Of a stretch of 64,000 nucleotides of DNA, positions 42,854 to 56,701 are shown piece after piece; within the stretch, counting starts at the first letter, position 1, and each line of letters opens with the position of its first letter. The position numbers were made by a program, and so were the translations under genes. The stretch comes from Ophiocordyceps camponoti-saundersi (nom. inval.) (taxonomy: Eukaryota; Ascomycota; Sordariomycetes; Hypocreales; Ophiocordycipitaceae). The stretch is taken from assembly GCA_003339415.1 (NCBI GenBank), contig PDHQ01000039.1:152404-216403 (forward strand), given 5' to 3'. The notes under the pieces were generated by a model. That model was not told the DNA's origin. It did not search any database and saw only the letters and a program-made list of their open reading frames with translations.

Positions 42854-43985
42854 TCACTCCACGCCGTTATTAAACGCCTGCTTGAGGTTTCTCTCAGCTC
42901 GCCGAACATATGCATCCAAAGTCAAAAAGGTCCCTCCGACAAAGGCAGAACAGGCGACGAGAAGAAGATGCCGCTTGAGCGACTGGTGATAGGTCTCGAG
43001 CCTACGACCACCAGGCCCCCATGAGACGCTGCGCCAATCAAAGTAAATGGTAGACGCCCGTTTGGCAACAACGTCATCAGCAGGGCCGCTTTCTATACAA
43101 TCCGCAAAGAGTACAAGTAACTCGCGGCCCAGCTCCGAGGAGTATTGGCCAGTTAGCTCGACCAGAGGCGTCTGACTGCATGAGATGCTGTCTGCACAGG
43201 CCTGGGAGGCACCGGCTGCCAGCACGAGATCTCTTATATAGGGTCTGGAGTGTAGGGGGAAGCTTTCAGCGGCCTTGGTCTCTTCGTAGGACGAAGTTGC
43301 CCTTGCGTGCCAAGGTAGGGTGCGTGCAAACCGGCATCGTGGAGTGATCATATTACATATAAGTCATGGCCCCGACCCATATGTGAAATAGGTCCGAGTG
43401 TAAGCTATCAGCGTCATCTACTCCGCAAGAGCACTGCAAGATCAAAGGTCCTAGACTGAGCCATTGTTCCACCGGGCCCGGCAGCGATGCCCCTGCTAAG
43501 AGGGGGTTACGGTAAAGGTTCATGGGCTCGGCATGAACGGAATCGCTGATAAAGTCGACCAAGTCATTGGTGATCATATAGGCCTCGAGGACGGGACGAG
43601 CCAAAGGACAGCTGCAGTTCCACCATCCCAGCTCGTCACACGGTAGGGAAGAGCATCTCATCGCTGTGAAGATGGCATTGAAGCCCATGACAGCTCCATC
43701 AACAAGCCGAGCATGCATGAAGACGTCGGCATCGTAGACTACTGCCTTGGACGACTTGTCGCAAACTTCTACCTCTGCCGATTGGCGGCCAAAGGCTGTT
43801 ATGGCTGTCTGATCCAGGAGCAAGTCTAAACCGGCAGGGCCCGGGGCGTTGGACGGTAAATAAGGGAGAAAGGCGAATATGCCGGCTGTGTAGTCTTCCG
43901 CCTCTCCGACACAGCCGTCTGCGGTGCCGACGTGGTCGTAAAAGGTGGTGACACTCACGGCAGCCGATGGGGGCAGCGGGGACAT
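42854..43985 (-). CDS. Unrecognised 358-residue protein in cluster; possible divergent class I terpene-cyclase-like enzyme
   Basis: Exons 43357-43985 and 42854-43301 with a 55-nt intron (donor GTAATA, acceptor AAG) give 358 residues; the frame is intact. I do not recognise the family with confidence. It looks helical and soluble, with no signal peptide or clear membrane span. One segment, AYMITNDLVDFISDSVHAEPMNLYRN, resembles the second metal-binding triad of class I terpene cyclases: N/D at position 1 and acidic residues at the third position, in a helix-breaking setting. A convincing DDxxD first motif is not seen, although FYDHVGTADG and YDADVFMHAR are acidic candidates. The C-terminal part has STIYFDWRSVSWGPGGRR. 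Its position between an acyltransferase and a halogenase, with an HMG-CoA reductase relic nearby, makes terpenoid chemistry an attractive but unproven guess. Confidence 0.6.
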
Positions 43986-46540
<2,555 letters not shown>

Positions 46541-46678
46541 TTTCACAAGAGCATTCAGGCAAAGGCAGAGACAGAGGCAGGTTTGTTGTCCTGAACGTGG
46601 ACGGTGGTTGGTTTGTGTGTGTCGTTTGTGTGTGTGTGGTTTGAGAGTAGGATGGACAAGACACCAGAAACAACATTC

Positions 46679-46975
46679 GCTGTGTCCTCCCAAATGTCCC
46701 CTGTGTCCTCCAAAGCAGTCCCCTTGTCCTCCAAAGCAGTCCCCTGTGTCCTCCAAAGCAGCCCCCTGTGTCCTCCAAAGCATTCCCTGTATCCTCCAAA
46801 GCAGTCCCCTGTGTCCTGCAAAGCATCCCCTGTGTCCTCCAAAGCAGTCCCCTGTGTCCTCCAAAGCATTCCCTGTATCCTCCAAAGCAGCCCCTGTGTC
46901 CTCCGAGCATCCCCTGTATCCTCCAAAGCATTCCCTGTATCCTCCAAAACAGTCGCTGTGTCCTCCAAAGCAATT
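46679..46975. repeat. 21-22 bp minisatellite, about 13 copies
   Basis: Tandem copies of CCCTGTGTCCTCCAAAGCAGT with small variants (GCATT, TGTATCC, CCGAGCAT). The unit is near a multiple of three and stop-poor, so several frames on both strands are open, giving spurious Gly/His/Arg-rich or Pro/Ser-rich ORFs. It lies 140 bp after the halogenase pseudogene. Confidence 0.93.
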
Positions 46976-47055
46976 CGCGTGAGAAAGAAAAAAGACATTC
47001 GCTGTTCCGCCACCGAAACTCTGACGGGGATGTTTTGCCGTCGAGATCAAAGCAA

Positions 47056-47170
47056 CACGTGTAAACTCCAACTCAGCCCGTATAAACTCCAATCAACCCG
47101 TGTAAACTCCAATCAACCCGTGTAACTCCAAATCAATGCGTGTAAACTCCAACTCAGCCCCGTGTAAAAA
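47056..47170. repeat. 20-bp tandem repeat (GTGTAAACTCCAATCAACCC)
   Basis: Five or six degenerate copies of GTGTAAACTCCAATCAACCC-type units, directly after the larger minisatellite and before the ankyrin gene 3' end. Confidence 0.85.
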
Positions 47171-47303
47171 AACTCCAACGCCTGAAGTAGCAGTGTGATG
47201 AAAGTGGTGAGAGTGATGAATGCGATGAATGCGATGAAAAAAAAACCCTTTAAACCCGTCTCAGCCCAATCTTTGGCACCTCCAATTTTGTTTTCCCGGA
47301 GCT

Positions 47304-48482
47304 TCAATTGACGTCGCCACCGCCCAGCAGTAGATCGACGACCGCCTGGTGACCTTGATCCATTGCGATGCCAAGTGCAGTTTGACCGGTCCTATCTACA
47401 GTGGCGAGCTGGATGTTGTGCGTTTGAAGAAGGAGTTTGACAATGGTCTCGTGGCCTCGCTTCGATGCGATCCACAGCGGCGTCCGTCCCCGCCGGTTCG
47501 CGGCGTTGGGGTCGGCCTTTCCGGTTCCGAGAAGCAGCTTGACGATGGCTTCATGGCCCTTGTCGGCCGCGACATACAGAGCCGTTTGCTTGTGTTTTCT
47601 GTTAGTAGAGTTGTGATTGACTCTTCCGGTGTCGAGCAGCAGCTTCACCACTGCCTCGTGTCCGTTCTCTGCCGCGGCATAGAGCGCTTTGTGTTGGTAA
47701 AGCGAGTCCTTGGCTTCCGGGTCGACTTTGCCGGTATCCAGGAGAAGCTTGACGACCGCTTCGTGTCCGCGCTCGGCCGCCGCATAGAAAGCAGTCTGTC
47801 TGGTCGTTGTGTCTCTGGCATCCGGGTGGATCATGTCGCCTTCGAGCAATAGCTTCACAATGGCATCGTGCCCCATCTCTGCCGCGGCATAGAGCGCCAC
47901 TTGTCTGTTCTCCAAGTCCATGAAGTCCGGCTTGGCGTTGTTCGTATCGAGGAGCAGCTTCGTAATGGCCAAGTGGCCCATCATCGCCGCAGCACGAATG
48001 GCGTCCTCTATGTACCAGTCGTCGTCGGCTTCCGGACTGAGCTTATAGGTGTCGAGCAGCAGCTTTACCACGGCCTCGTGCCCGTTTCCTGCCGCCCATG
48101 AAAGTGCCGTGTTGTGGGAGGAGTCTGCGGTCGTCATGTCGGCGCCTCTGTCCAGCAGCAGCTTAACGATGTCCAACTGTCCTCTGGCCGCAGCGTAAGA
48201 GAGTAGCGTCTGGCCGTGCTTGGTTTGGAGTTCTAATTCGATGCCCGTGTCCAGAAGCAGATCGAGCGTGTCGACACTCCCGGAATCGATAACTTTCCAT
48301 GGAGTCCAATGGCTGCTCTGGCGATTGGTTGCCCCTGATGTCGTCACCTGCGTTGTAATGTCCTCGTTCTTGAAGGGTTCATCGTCGAACTCTGTGTAAA
48401 GAATGATGCGCATGAAATTTAGCACGCTGAAGTAGCACTTGATGCAAGTCGCAGCATAGTAGACTTGGGCGGGATTAAGCAT
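47304..48482 (-). CDS. Ankyrin-repeat protein
   Basis: Single exon of 392 residues from the ATG at 48482 (MLNPAQVYYAATCIKCYFSV). After about 80 unique residues there are roughly ten consecutive ankyrin repeats with the motif GHEAVVKLLLDTG: GQTLLSYAAARGQLDIVKLLL, NTALSWAAGNGHEAVVKLLL, GHLAITKLLLDT and others, ending VDLLLGGGDVN. The repeats are very alike, suggesting recent internal duplication. Partner and function are unknown; such arrays often occur at the C-terminus of fungal NLR-like proteins, but no NACHT domain is encoded here. The frame continues upstream to 48890 across a Thr/Gln/His-rich minisatellite, which I treat as leader. A TATATA element lies at 48889-48895. Confidence 0.82.
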   Translation of the reverse strand: MLNPAQVYYAATCIKCYFSVLNFMRIILYTEFDDEPFKNEDITTQVTTSGATNRQSSHWTPWKVIDSGSVDTLDLLLDTGIELELQTKHGQTLLSYAAARGQLDIVKLLLDRGADMTTADSSHNTALSWAAGNGHEAVVKLLLDTYKLSPEADDDWYIEDAIRAAAMMGHLAITKLLLDTNNAKPDFMDLENRQVALYAAAEMGHDAIVKLLLEGDMIHPDARDTTTRQTAFYAAAERGHEAVVKLLLDTGKVDPEAKDSLYQHKALYAAAENGHEAVVKLLLDTGRVNHNSTNRKHKQTALYVAADKGHEAIVKLLLGTGKADPNAANRRGRTPLWIASKRGHETIVKLLLQTHNIQLATVDRTGQTALGIAMDQGHQAVVDLLLGGGDVN

Positions 48483-48534
48483 GTTGAAGAGAGTTGATGG
48501 AGGTTGATGACTATTGATGAAGGTTGGTGCAGTG

Positions 48535-48745
48535 GCTTGCAGTGACTTGTGGAGGCTTGTGGTTGTCTTTGGTGGTTTGGCCTGTAGTAGCCTGTGGTTG
48601 TCTGTGGTTGTCTGTGGTTGGTTGGTTGGCTTGTAGTAGCCTGGAGTGGTCTGCAGTGGTCTGAAGTGGTCTGTGATTGTCTGTGATGGGATGGCTTGTA
48701 GTAGCTGGTAGCTGTCTGTGGTTGACTGGCCTTGTGTGTGTGTGT
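48535..48745. repeat. GTCTGTGGTT/CTTGTAGTAGCCTG-rich repeats upstream of the ankyrin gene
   Basis: Degenerate copies of TGTGGTTGTCTGTGGTTG, GGCTTGTAGTAGCCTG and CTGCAGTGGTCTGAAGTGGTCTG. They occupy the 5' leader on the minus strand and give His/Thr/Gln-rich frames. Confidence 0.75.
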
Positions 48746-48965
48746 GTTTGTACTGGTGTGTAGTATGAGGTTTGCAATGATTGGTATGAATGACAAGAGT
48801 CGATCGAGAATGATCAAGGAAGACAGTGGCAGACGAAGATGATGAAAGGAGGAAAAGAAGAAGGGGGAAAGAAGACGGGGAACTGCTCAATATATAGGCG
48901 TTGGAGCCCTCTCTCTCCCCCTCGGAATCACATAATCTCGCTCTGGCTCTCTCTACTGCCCTCTA

Positions 48966-49400
48966 GGAGTTTCCGCATCTCTTTGTGACTCACACGAACT
49001 CACCATCGTCAACTCTTTCTTTCCAGCCAGTGGGAGTTTCCGCATGGCCTGGTGACCTACTAGGATTCAGTAACGTCAACTCACTTTCTACTGACCTGTG
49101 GGAGTCTGCGCAGTTTCCCTGGGACTTAGTCGAACTCAGTACCGTTCACTCTCTCTTGACAACCCGTGGGAGCTTCCGCGTATGCTTGTGACTTACACGA
49201 ACTCACTATCGTCAACTCTCTCAATCTCGCTCTCGCTCTCTCTACTGCCCTGTGGGAGTTTCCGCATCTCTTTGTGACTCACATGAACTCACTATCGTCA
49301 ACTCTTCACTTTCCAGCCAGTGGGAGTTTCCGCGTGTGCTTGTGACTTACACGAACCCAGTACCGTCAACTCTCTCTCTACAGTCATTCGGGAGTTGCGG
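48966..49400. repeat. Tandem satellite, unit about 68 bp, six to seven copies
   Basis: Each unit contains GGGAGTTTCCGCAT..., ...GTGACTCACACGAACTCA... and ...CGTCAACTC. Copies start near 48966, 49031, 49099, 49168, 49253, 49321 and 49390. They are diverged but clearly related; the copy at 49168 carries an extra CTCTCGCTCTCTCTACTGCCC insertion. A weak related GGGAGTTGC unit recurs near 49779. Confidence 0.8.
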
Positions 49401-52385
49401 CCCGGTGTAGCCCGAGTGTCGATATAAATGCAGCCTCCAAGGCTATACAAGCAAAGTATGTCCTTGGCTCAGTCAAACTTCGTGCCGTCAGTGTGTCTTT
49501 CTCTGCTGTCCTGTAAGAGGAGCTGCAACCCATCACCTGACTGAAGCTAGGCATGTAGCCCCTGAGGCTACACGTATGAACGTGTCATGTCCTTGGCGAG
49601 GTCAAATAAAGTTCGTTCTGATTTCTAGCAGTTGATCTGCAGACATCAACTCACCGAATATATCTTCGCATTGCGTCTCAAAGTTAAGCATCATGAGCGA
49701 GCTTGATCGCCTCAGAGAGGGATTGCACGTGACGAAGCTTATGCAGTAGTTTGACAGATGCATGCCCTACGGGAGTTGCCGTCCTGTCACCTGATAGCTT
49801 GCATGGACGTAGATCCCGAAACTACACATGTTAGTCCATAGGAAGTTGGCTCGCTCAATCTTAGTACCTTGGGAATTTGCAACCCTTCCTCTGGCAGATG
49901 ACTTACAAGCGTCAATTCACTTATACAGTCGTCAACTCACAGGGTGACTCATATTAAAATCGAGCCATTGAAGTCAAGTCCTCTTAGCAGCCGTGATCGC
50001 TTCAGTAAAGTATACCACGTGGAAGGCTGGCGAAGTAAAGAACACATCATACTCAGCAGATGCAAAGCAAGCCAGCCTAGAGAGAACCAAATCAGCCGAG
50101 GCAATGCTTCTCAAACCATCCGTCAAGTCGATATTTCCTAAAGCGACTTAGACCCTCTTACAAACCTTTTCCCTCTTAACAGCCCTCTCCTCACACCCAT
50201 GTAAGTGCCGAAGCAGTCTCCAAGGCGCCACACAATCAAAGCCATTATTCTCAGCCTCTTTCGACATTGGAGTTCGACTGGGCGGAAATGACACCTGTCC
50301 GACGTTGTCGCAGTTTGATGCCGCGGCGAGGACACGAGAGTCCCGTCAACAACCATTGAGTTTACTGCTCTTCTCATCGCCTTATTGTCACTCTCGAAGC
50401 TGGTTGCCATGCTCAAGTTAAGGGTGAACAACGTGGCCCGGCCCACCTCAGCCGCGAATGAGTCCGCAACGTACGCACACTCTCAGGTTAGGCTTTCTCC
50501 TAGCAAAGGGCCATGGGTACGGACGTATCCGTAGAGGAAGACACCATTGCAGGGGTGATTCTGAAAGGAAATCGCTCGACTCCCTATCAAGGCAGGCAGC
50601 TTATGATGCCCGCATGCCACACCCTCTTAGCGTATTCAGTTACCCAACGGGGTAGTCAACTGTTTGTAAGTGGTCCTACCATCACCCCACTGCTAATGCT
50701 CGAAGACTCGGGCCACGTATACTTCACTCTCGGCGTAGACCTTAACTTGACAAGATTACTTGCACGACCGGTCTTTTCCAGCTTCACGCCATCATTCCAC
50801 GTCACAGGAAATTTCCGTAAACCTCGGATGTGTTTAGCGTAATTGTAGTTGCCGCAATTCACGTGTCGAAGATAGCATTGCAAACTCTCTCACACATACA
50901 CACGTCTCGAAGACTCATGATGAAACTCTGCCCATCAGATAATCTTATCGGAGAGTATCGAGATACCAACTCACCACAGAACCAAGCGGGTCAACAACCT
51001 CGAACCATGACATGCAACTGCAGGAACTTGCCATGCTGTAAACCAGCCCGGATAACATGCTTCAACCAAGAGACACATGTCTTCTAACCTGCCGAGGTCC
51101 TTGCCAAACTCGCGAGCGACAGAAAGATTTGTATTGGCAATGAGTTCTCGCAGAGACGCATCAGTCGCCAAAAAACAGTACTAGTTGTGAGAGAGTTCTC
51201 AATATTCCCATAGGAAACTAGAAAATTACATGTACAATTCGGCAAGTCCCTAGCATCTATCAACTAGGTACCTACCAAGTTATTGAAGAAGACTTCTTCC
51301 ACCACTTTAGAAACCTATTGCAAATGACTATTCGATCACACCATGTAGCCTCGACTAAACTGGAGTTCCTTCCACCAACTACAAAGGACTGAAAAGTTAC
51401 ACCTCTAAGTCTTAAACAAACCAGAGCAACTAGCTCGCGCCGCATTTACTGCAAAGGAGAGTTGCCAAAGACTGCAAGAGAAAGCTGCCAAAAACAAAAC
51501 CAACTAAAATTTAAATATGTAAAAGAAAGGACAAAAAGGTCAAAAACATACAGCAGCCGGTGTTCGCTGGTCGTCACCGACCCAACTACTAATCTGCCCC
51601 TTGCCAGTTTAACTAGGGGAGAGCGGACGGGATCCCGTGTTCTCTAGCAGGTATGGCCGTATGTACTGGAAGGGTGAGTTATTGAATAGTATCAAGGCTG
51701 TGTCACCATCCGTCTCTCCACCATTCGTAACATCTCCTCCATGCGCAAGATAGAGTCAGATAGATGATCCAAACCACCATTCACAAGCTGTACAACTCAA
51801 AGATTATGATCACAAGTCAGAATACAACTTCACTTTCAGGTAAAAAAACATAACGATACCATCGAAATTCACCTCAACCCTCAAACTACCCCCCAACATA
51901 CAAGTCATCCACAACCTCAACCAGTCCATCTCAACCATCTCAGCCGCCAATCCCCACCAACCTAGCACGACACACTCGTACACACAAGCATACAATTCCC
52001 ATCATACATACATACACACACACACACATACAGACGCGATTCGTCCTCTTCCCCGGACACCAAGTTCAAGGGTATCCTATCGCGCCATACCGAGATAAAA
52101 CAGGGAAAAGGGCAAAGAAAACAAAACAGTAAACCACGGAGAGAAAAAGGGGGAGTGGGAGGGGACTTCTCAAAACTCTCTCTCGAGACCTTGGCAGACT
52201 CGAAGAGAAGAACCAGCCAACTCTTGTCCGTCCCGCCCTAACCGTTCCCCATGTACAGAGACGTGAGAAAATCATGATTCCAGAGATCCTTCTAGACGCC
52301 ATCAAGAGGAGAAGAGGGGGTTCGATAAACAAACAAGCCTCCCCATGCGTAAGAAAAAAAAATCACCTAGGCCGACCGATACCCA
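49401..52385. other. Gene-poor region
   Basis: About 3 kb with no frame I can support on either strand; the longest runs are under 110 codons and low similarity. The sequence is more AT-rich from about 51180 to 52140, with A-rich stretches and AC/ACATAC runs near 52000. Positions 52060-52385 are presumably the 3' UTR of the Sec7 gene. No RNA gene or transposon was recognised. Confidence 0.5.
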
Positions 52386-55300
52386 TCACAAAGGCTTCAA
52401 CGTATCATCCCCTTCATCCGCCCCCCCTCTACCCGATCTCTGCGCCGCCCTCCTCTCAGCATAGACCTCATTCTTCCTCTGGACCGCATGCTTCAAGCAC
52501 TCAACATACGTCTTGAACTTGAAAATCTCCCGCATCAGGTACGCGCTCTTGCGCTCCCAGTTGCCCAGCGCTTTCCCCGCGTTGGTCCCCCGAGGCGTAA
52601 AAGCCAGCAGCATAGCGCTACGAACCTCATGGTGCGTCGCCAGCTCCGCCTCGATGCTCTTGACGTACGTCACCAGCGTCTTCAGCTGGTCGTCTTCCGT
52701 CGCCCGGCACGGTCTCAAGCTCTGCGCCGGCGGCGTCCACTCGGCAATGTAGATGCGATCACCTATCAGCTTGCCGCCTCTTGTCGATGCCGTCGTCGTC
52801 GTCGTAGGCGACCCTGACGAGACCTGATCCGTGCTCGACGGTCGGTAGCTGCCGCTCGCCATGCTCGACATCCTCTTGTGCCCCGATCCGGCCCGCGTCT
52901 TACCGTCGTCATGCTGATCGCCGCCGCCGCCGCCGCTCCCGACAGCCGACGACTCGCCGGTCGACTCGTTGATGGCGCCCACGAGCGAATTCTTGACCAT
53001 ATCCTCTCCCCATCCGTACTCGACGTTACTTATACCGCCCACGAGCGGATGAGTGCTGAGTCGCGCGCTCCAGTAGTTGGCCGTGTTGATGAACTCGCGG
53101 ATCGTCTCGACCGAGCCCGCCTGGAACAGGTGGACGGCTCCCGAAGGCAAGCTCAGTGCCCACACGTGCGGCCGCGTCCTAGAGTAGCCGGGCGGCGGCA
53201 ACGCCGTGGCCAGCGTCTGCCGCAGGTTAAAGGTACCCAAGCTGACGGCGCTGTCCTGCCAATTGCCGCCCCCAACGGGCTTGTCCGGGTTCCGAGCATG
53301 AGCCCTCTGCCGCGCCGACTTGCTGGCCGGGAAGGAGAACAGGCACAGCTGGCCCTTTTGAATAACGGCGAAGACTTCAGTCCAGTTGCGGTCTCCTCGC
53401 GCTCTCTTGCCCGCACTGTCCATGTGACGCTTGTGTGACACCAGGCCCTCCTTGATCCACGGCGGGCCCGCGAGCTCGAGCGTCTCGTCCTCCAGCAGGT
53501 GCATCGCCGGAGCGTCAGTGCTGCGGATCGACGTCGCGTTATCGACGCTCTCGGCCTCGTCCTGGCGCACGATGGACTGACTGAGAGCGTTGGCGAAGCC
53601 GATCGACCGCTGGTAGTCGGCGGGCGGCGGCAGATTGGACGAGAATGAGTCCTGCGACATGGAGCCGTGAGTTCGACCCAGCGAGTATCGGCTCCAAGTG
53701 GCCGAAGACATGGCCGGGCTCCACATCGAGTTGCCGTCGTCGAAGCTCGTTCGGCTAGACGAGAATCCGTTGCGACCGACACCTGGCCTCGAGCGGCTTT
53801 TGGACGTCCATCGGGAGCCACTGGTGCGACTGCTCTCGGCGACACGCCCGCGCGACGAGAGTTGCGTCTCCGAAGGGGCTCGGCTCAGCACGCTCGGTGT
53901 CCTCCTCAGCATGCCGATGACGGACAAGCTGTGCTGCTGCGTCGTCGTCCCGCCGCCTCCGACATGCTTGTCCGGCTCGGCACCAAACAGCGGGAGGCGA
54001 TGGTCGCGAATAGACACGTACATGCTCTTCAACACCGACTCAACCTGCTCCTGCCAGGCCCTCAGCGAGCCAGAAAAGGGGTTCCTGACGAGTGGCCCGC
54101 ATTCATCGGCGAAGCCGGCGTCGGTATCGGAGCGGGTGAGGAATGAAGTCCGACGGCTAACGCGTTCGTGTTCCGGCAAGGCACGTTCCCCGTTTGCGAT
54201 GCTGAGGACGGACCCTTCCTTGTCGGGGAGGATGCTCGGGCGGCTGAAGACTCCGGGGGCGGACTCGGTGACAGCTTGCATGATGGTGGTCATGGTATTC
54301 TTGACGAACTGACTCCGCGTCATCTTCTGATCAATATCTGCGACGTGTAGGTCCGTGTTGAGAAGCATGACGGAGTAGCAAATGGTGTGAACCACGTCTG
54401 TCGTAGGGAAGGATTGATAACGTCAGTCTGCACGGTCTTCACAAAAGATAGAGACAGGAGGGGGCCATTCAGCTCACCCGTCGCCTTGAACCCGTGGCGA
54501 GGGTTACAAGAGCACCATCGCTTCGAGAAAGCGACTAAGATCCGATCGACCTGCTGCGTCTCCGCACGAAGAACCAGACGCCCGCAGACGTCTCGCAGAG
54601 AGGTCAGAATCCCCTTGTTCTTGAAGTCATGAAGCTCCATGTAGGCCTGCAGAGTCCGCTGACGCACGGGACCCTCCTCGCCCATCCAGGCCGCGGCCTT
54701 GTTCTTCTGGATGAAGACATGGCAGCCGTCGTAGATGTTCTGAGCCTTTTGTCGCTCGTCTTCGGTGGGCTCGCCGATGACGAACTCGGGTTCGTCCAGA
54801 GGCTCGAGGGGGCTGGCCACCTTGGAGGAGAAGGCTCGAAAACCGGGATCGTGGGTGGTTGTGCCGTCGACACGGACGCTGGGCGGGGCACTCGGAGGCG
54901 TCTTGAATTCGGCGCCGGATGAGTCGGACGCGCCGCGATTCCGACCCGAGTTTCTGGGCGTCTTGTCTTGTGAGCGAGGAGTCAAGGTCAACACGGGACG
55001 ATCTGCCTTCTTGCTCGCTCGTATAGTGGCGTCGGGATCGACGTCGGCTTTGTCGTGCCGAGGGGCCTTACTTCCCGACTCCTTACTCTTCTTCCGTCTG
55101 TGCTCCCGCCTCTGCCTTCGTCTCTCCCTGAAAGAAGAGGTCCTGCTGGGCGAACCTGTCAGGGCACGCTCGTGATCACTGCCGCCGTCGAGGTCGAGGA
55201 AAGGGCCGTCTCCATTATCGGGCCCGTTTCTCGACCGTTGGGGGGTGTGAGCCGAGGGCGAGGCGGGATCTTGCTGGGCAGTCCCGTTCCCCGTGTGAAC

Positions 55301-56701
55301 TGTTCGTATCCGTGCCATCGGACTCGGTTCGTAGTCTGGCGAGAAGCCCCTCTTATGAGCATCCCTGCCGGAGACGACACGGTGATCCCCGGCGACGTTG
55401 GTGATGTCGGCGAGGGGCGAGGCCGTTGGCAGACTGGAGAGGCCCAAGCCGGCGCCAGGCCCCGTCAGGTAAGGATCCATGGCGCCCCGCAGGCTGCTCG
55501 TCGGACTCTTGTGCTTGTCATGGGGCGACTGGCTCTTGGCGGTGGACGGGATGCGAATGGTATCGAGGGCGGGAACGGGAGGCGGACTCTTGCTTGTAGG
55601 GACGATCGCGTCGTCATCGTGGATGGACTTCTTCCGGCGACGAAAGAAGGAAGATTTCTTGTGCAGGTTAGGCTGGCGGGACGAGGAAGATGGGTACCTC
55701 GGAGAAGCGGCAGTGTTGGGTTGCGGCGTGTGCTGTTGCCTGGTGCTGCTACTCGGTGGACGGACGGGAGAGGGGGGAGGACGTGAGCAATTCTGCTGAT
55801 CACAAGCGGTGGCAAGGTTATTTCTGGACGAGCCGCCGCCAAAGACGCGACGAAAGAAGCCGGGTCTCTCTCTCGGTGGCATCATGGCAGCGGCGACGGC
55901 AGCATCCGTCTCTCTCTCCCTGGGTTTTCGGTAGCCGACGCTAGGTGCGGGGGCCGCATCGACGTCAAAGTCGACAGGACCTGGTGAGGGCCGTTGAACA
56001 CTTGCCCGTCTGCTGCGGCCATGCGAGCTCTTGGAGACGCGAGAACCGATCCTCCTGCGATCGGACGACAACGGCTCCGGCGGGGGCGGCGGAAAGCGAC
56101 GGCTGGCAAGGGCAGCGGGGGAAGTGGCGACTTGAGAGGCATCGTTGCCACCGGCATCATGATTCGCGTCGGCAGCACTGGCGCGGCGGACGGGAGCGTC
56201 GGAGAAGGAGCCATCACGAGGAGGTTCGGCGACGTCGGCCAGCTGGCGTAATATTTGCGAAGAGGGCCAGTGATCGAAGCTGGCGGACCGTCTCATGAGC
56301 CGGGAGGGAAGCGGAGGGGCGAGGATGGCGGGAGGGGATGATGCGGAGGCGGCGAGGGAGCGCGATGCGCCGGTGGCGACACGAGGACGAGAAGGTTTAC
56401 TGGGGCGGATATCATCGGCGTCATCGGCGTCATCGTCGTCATCGTCGTCGTCTTCTTCCTCGTCGTCGTCTTCATCGTCATCGTCGTCATCAACGTCGTC
56501 GCGGCCGTTTCGGGCACGGGTAGCGGCGCAGAGCCTCGTAGCAAAGTCGTCGTAAGGCGGTTCACGCGAATTGGTGCGGTCGAGCGAGAGCTGGTCAAGC
56601 GACAACAGCATGTTGGCGACGAGCGAGTCGCGAGTGACGGCACGAGGCGACAGGGAAAGATCGTGCGAGTCCCGCGAAGACGATGACGGGTTGTCGGCCA
56701 T
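52386..56701 (-). CDS. Sec7-PH domain ARF guanine nucleotide exchange factor
   Basis: ARF-GEF acting at Golgi/endosome or plasma membrane. Two exons, 54478-56701 and 52386-54397, with an 80-nt intron inside the Sec7 domain, give 1,411 residues. The splice restores HGFKATDVVHTICYSVMLLNTDLH. The N-terminal 700 residues are Ser/Pro/Arg-rich and disordered, with an Asp/Glu tract near residues 55-95. The Sec7 domain spans about 690-860, with the catalytic glutamate in RAETQQVDRIL and the hydrophobic groove in LLNTDLHVADIDQKMT. A PH domain (EGLVSHKRHM... NWTEVFAVIQKGQLCLF... WALSLPSGAVHLFQ) follows, then a helical tail. The order and size resemble yeast Syt1-type Sec7-PH factors. The ATG at 56701 (MADNPSSSSRDSHD) is preferred; the open frame continues to 57073 through repeat-rich leader. 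Confidence 0.9.

Noticed and set aside
46679..46975. Possible CRISPR array
   Set aside because: Units are directly adjacent without unique spacers, and the host is a eukaryote.
48483..48890. Upstream methionine adding 136 residues to the ankyrin protein
   Set aside because: Encoded entirely by degenerate repeats (Thr/Gln/His-rich) just downstream of a TATATA element, so treated as 5' leader.
52878..53438. Plus-strand frames opposite the Sec7-PH gene
   Set aside because: Antisense shadows of a conserved coding region; no independent homology.
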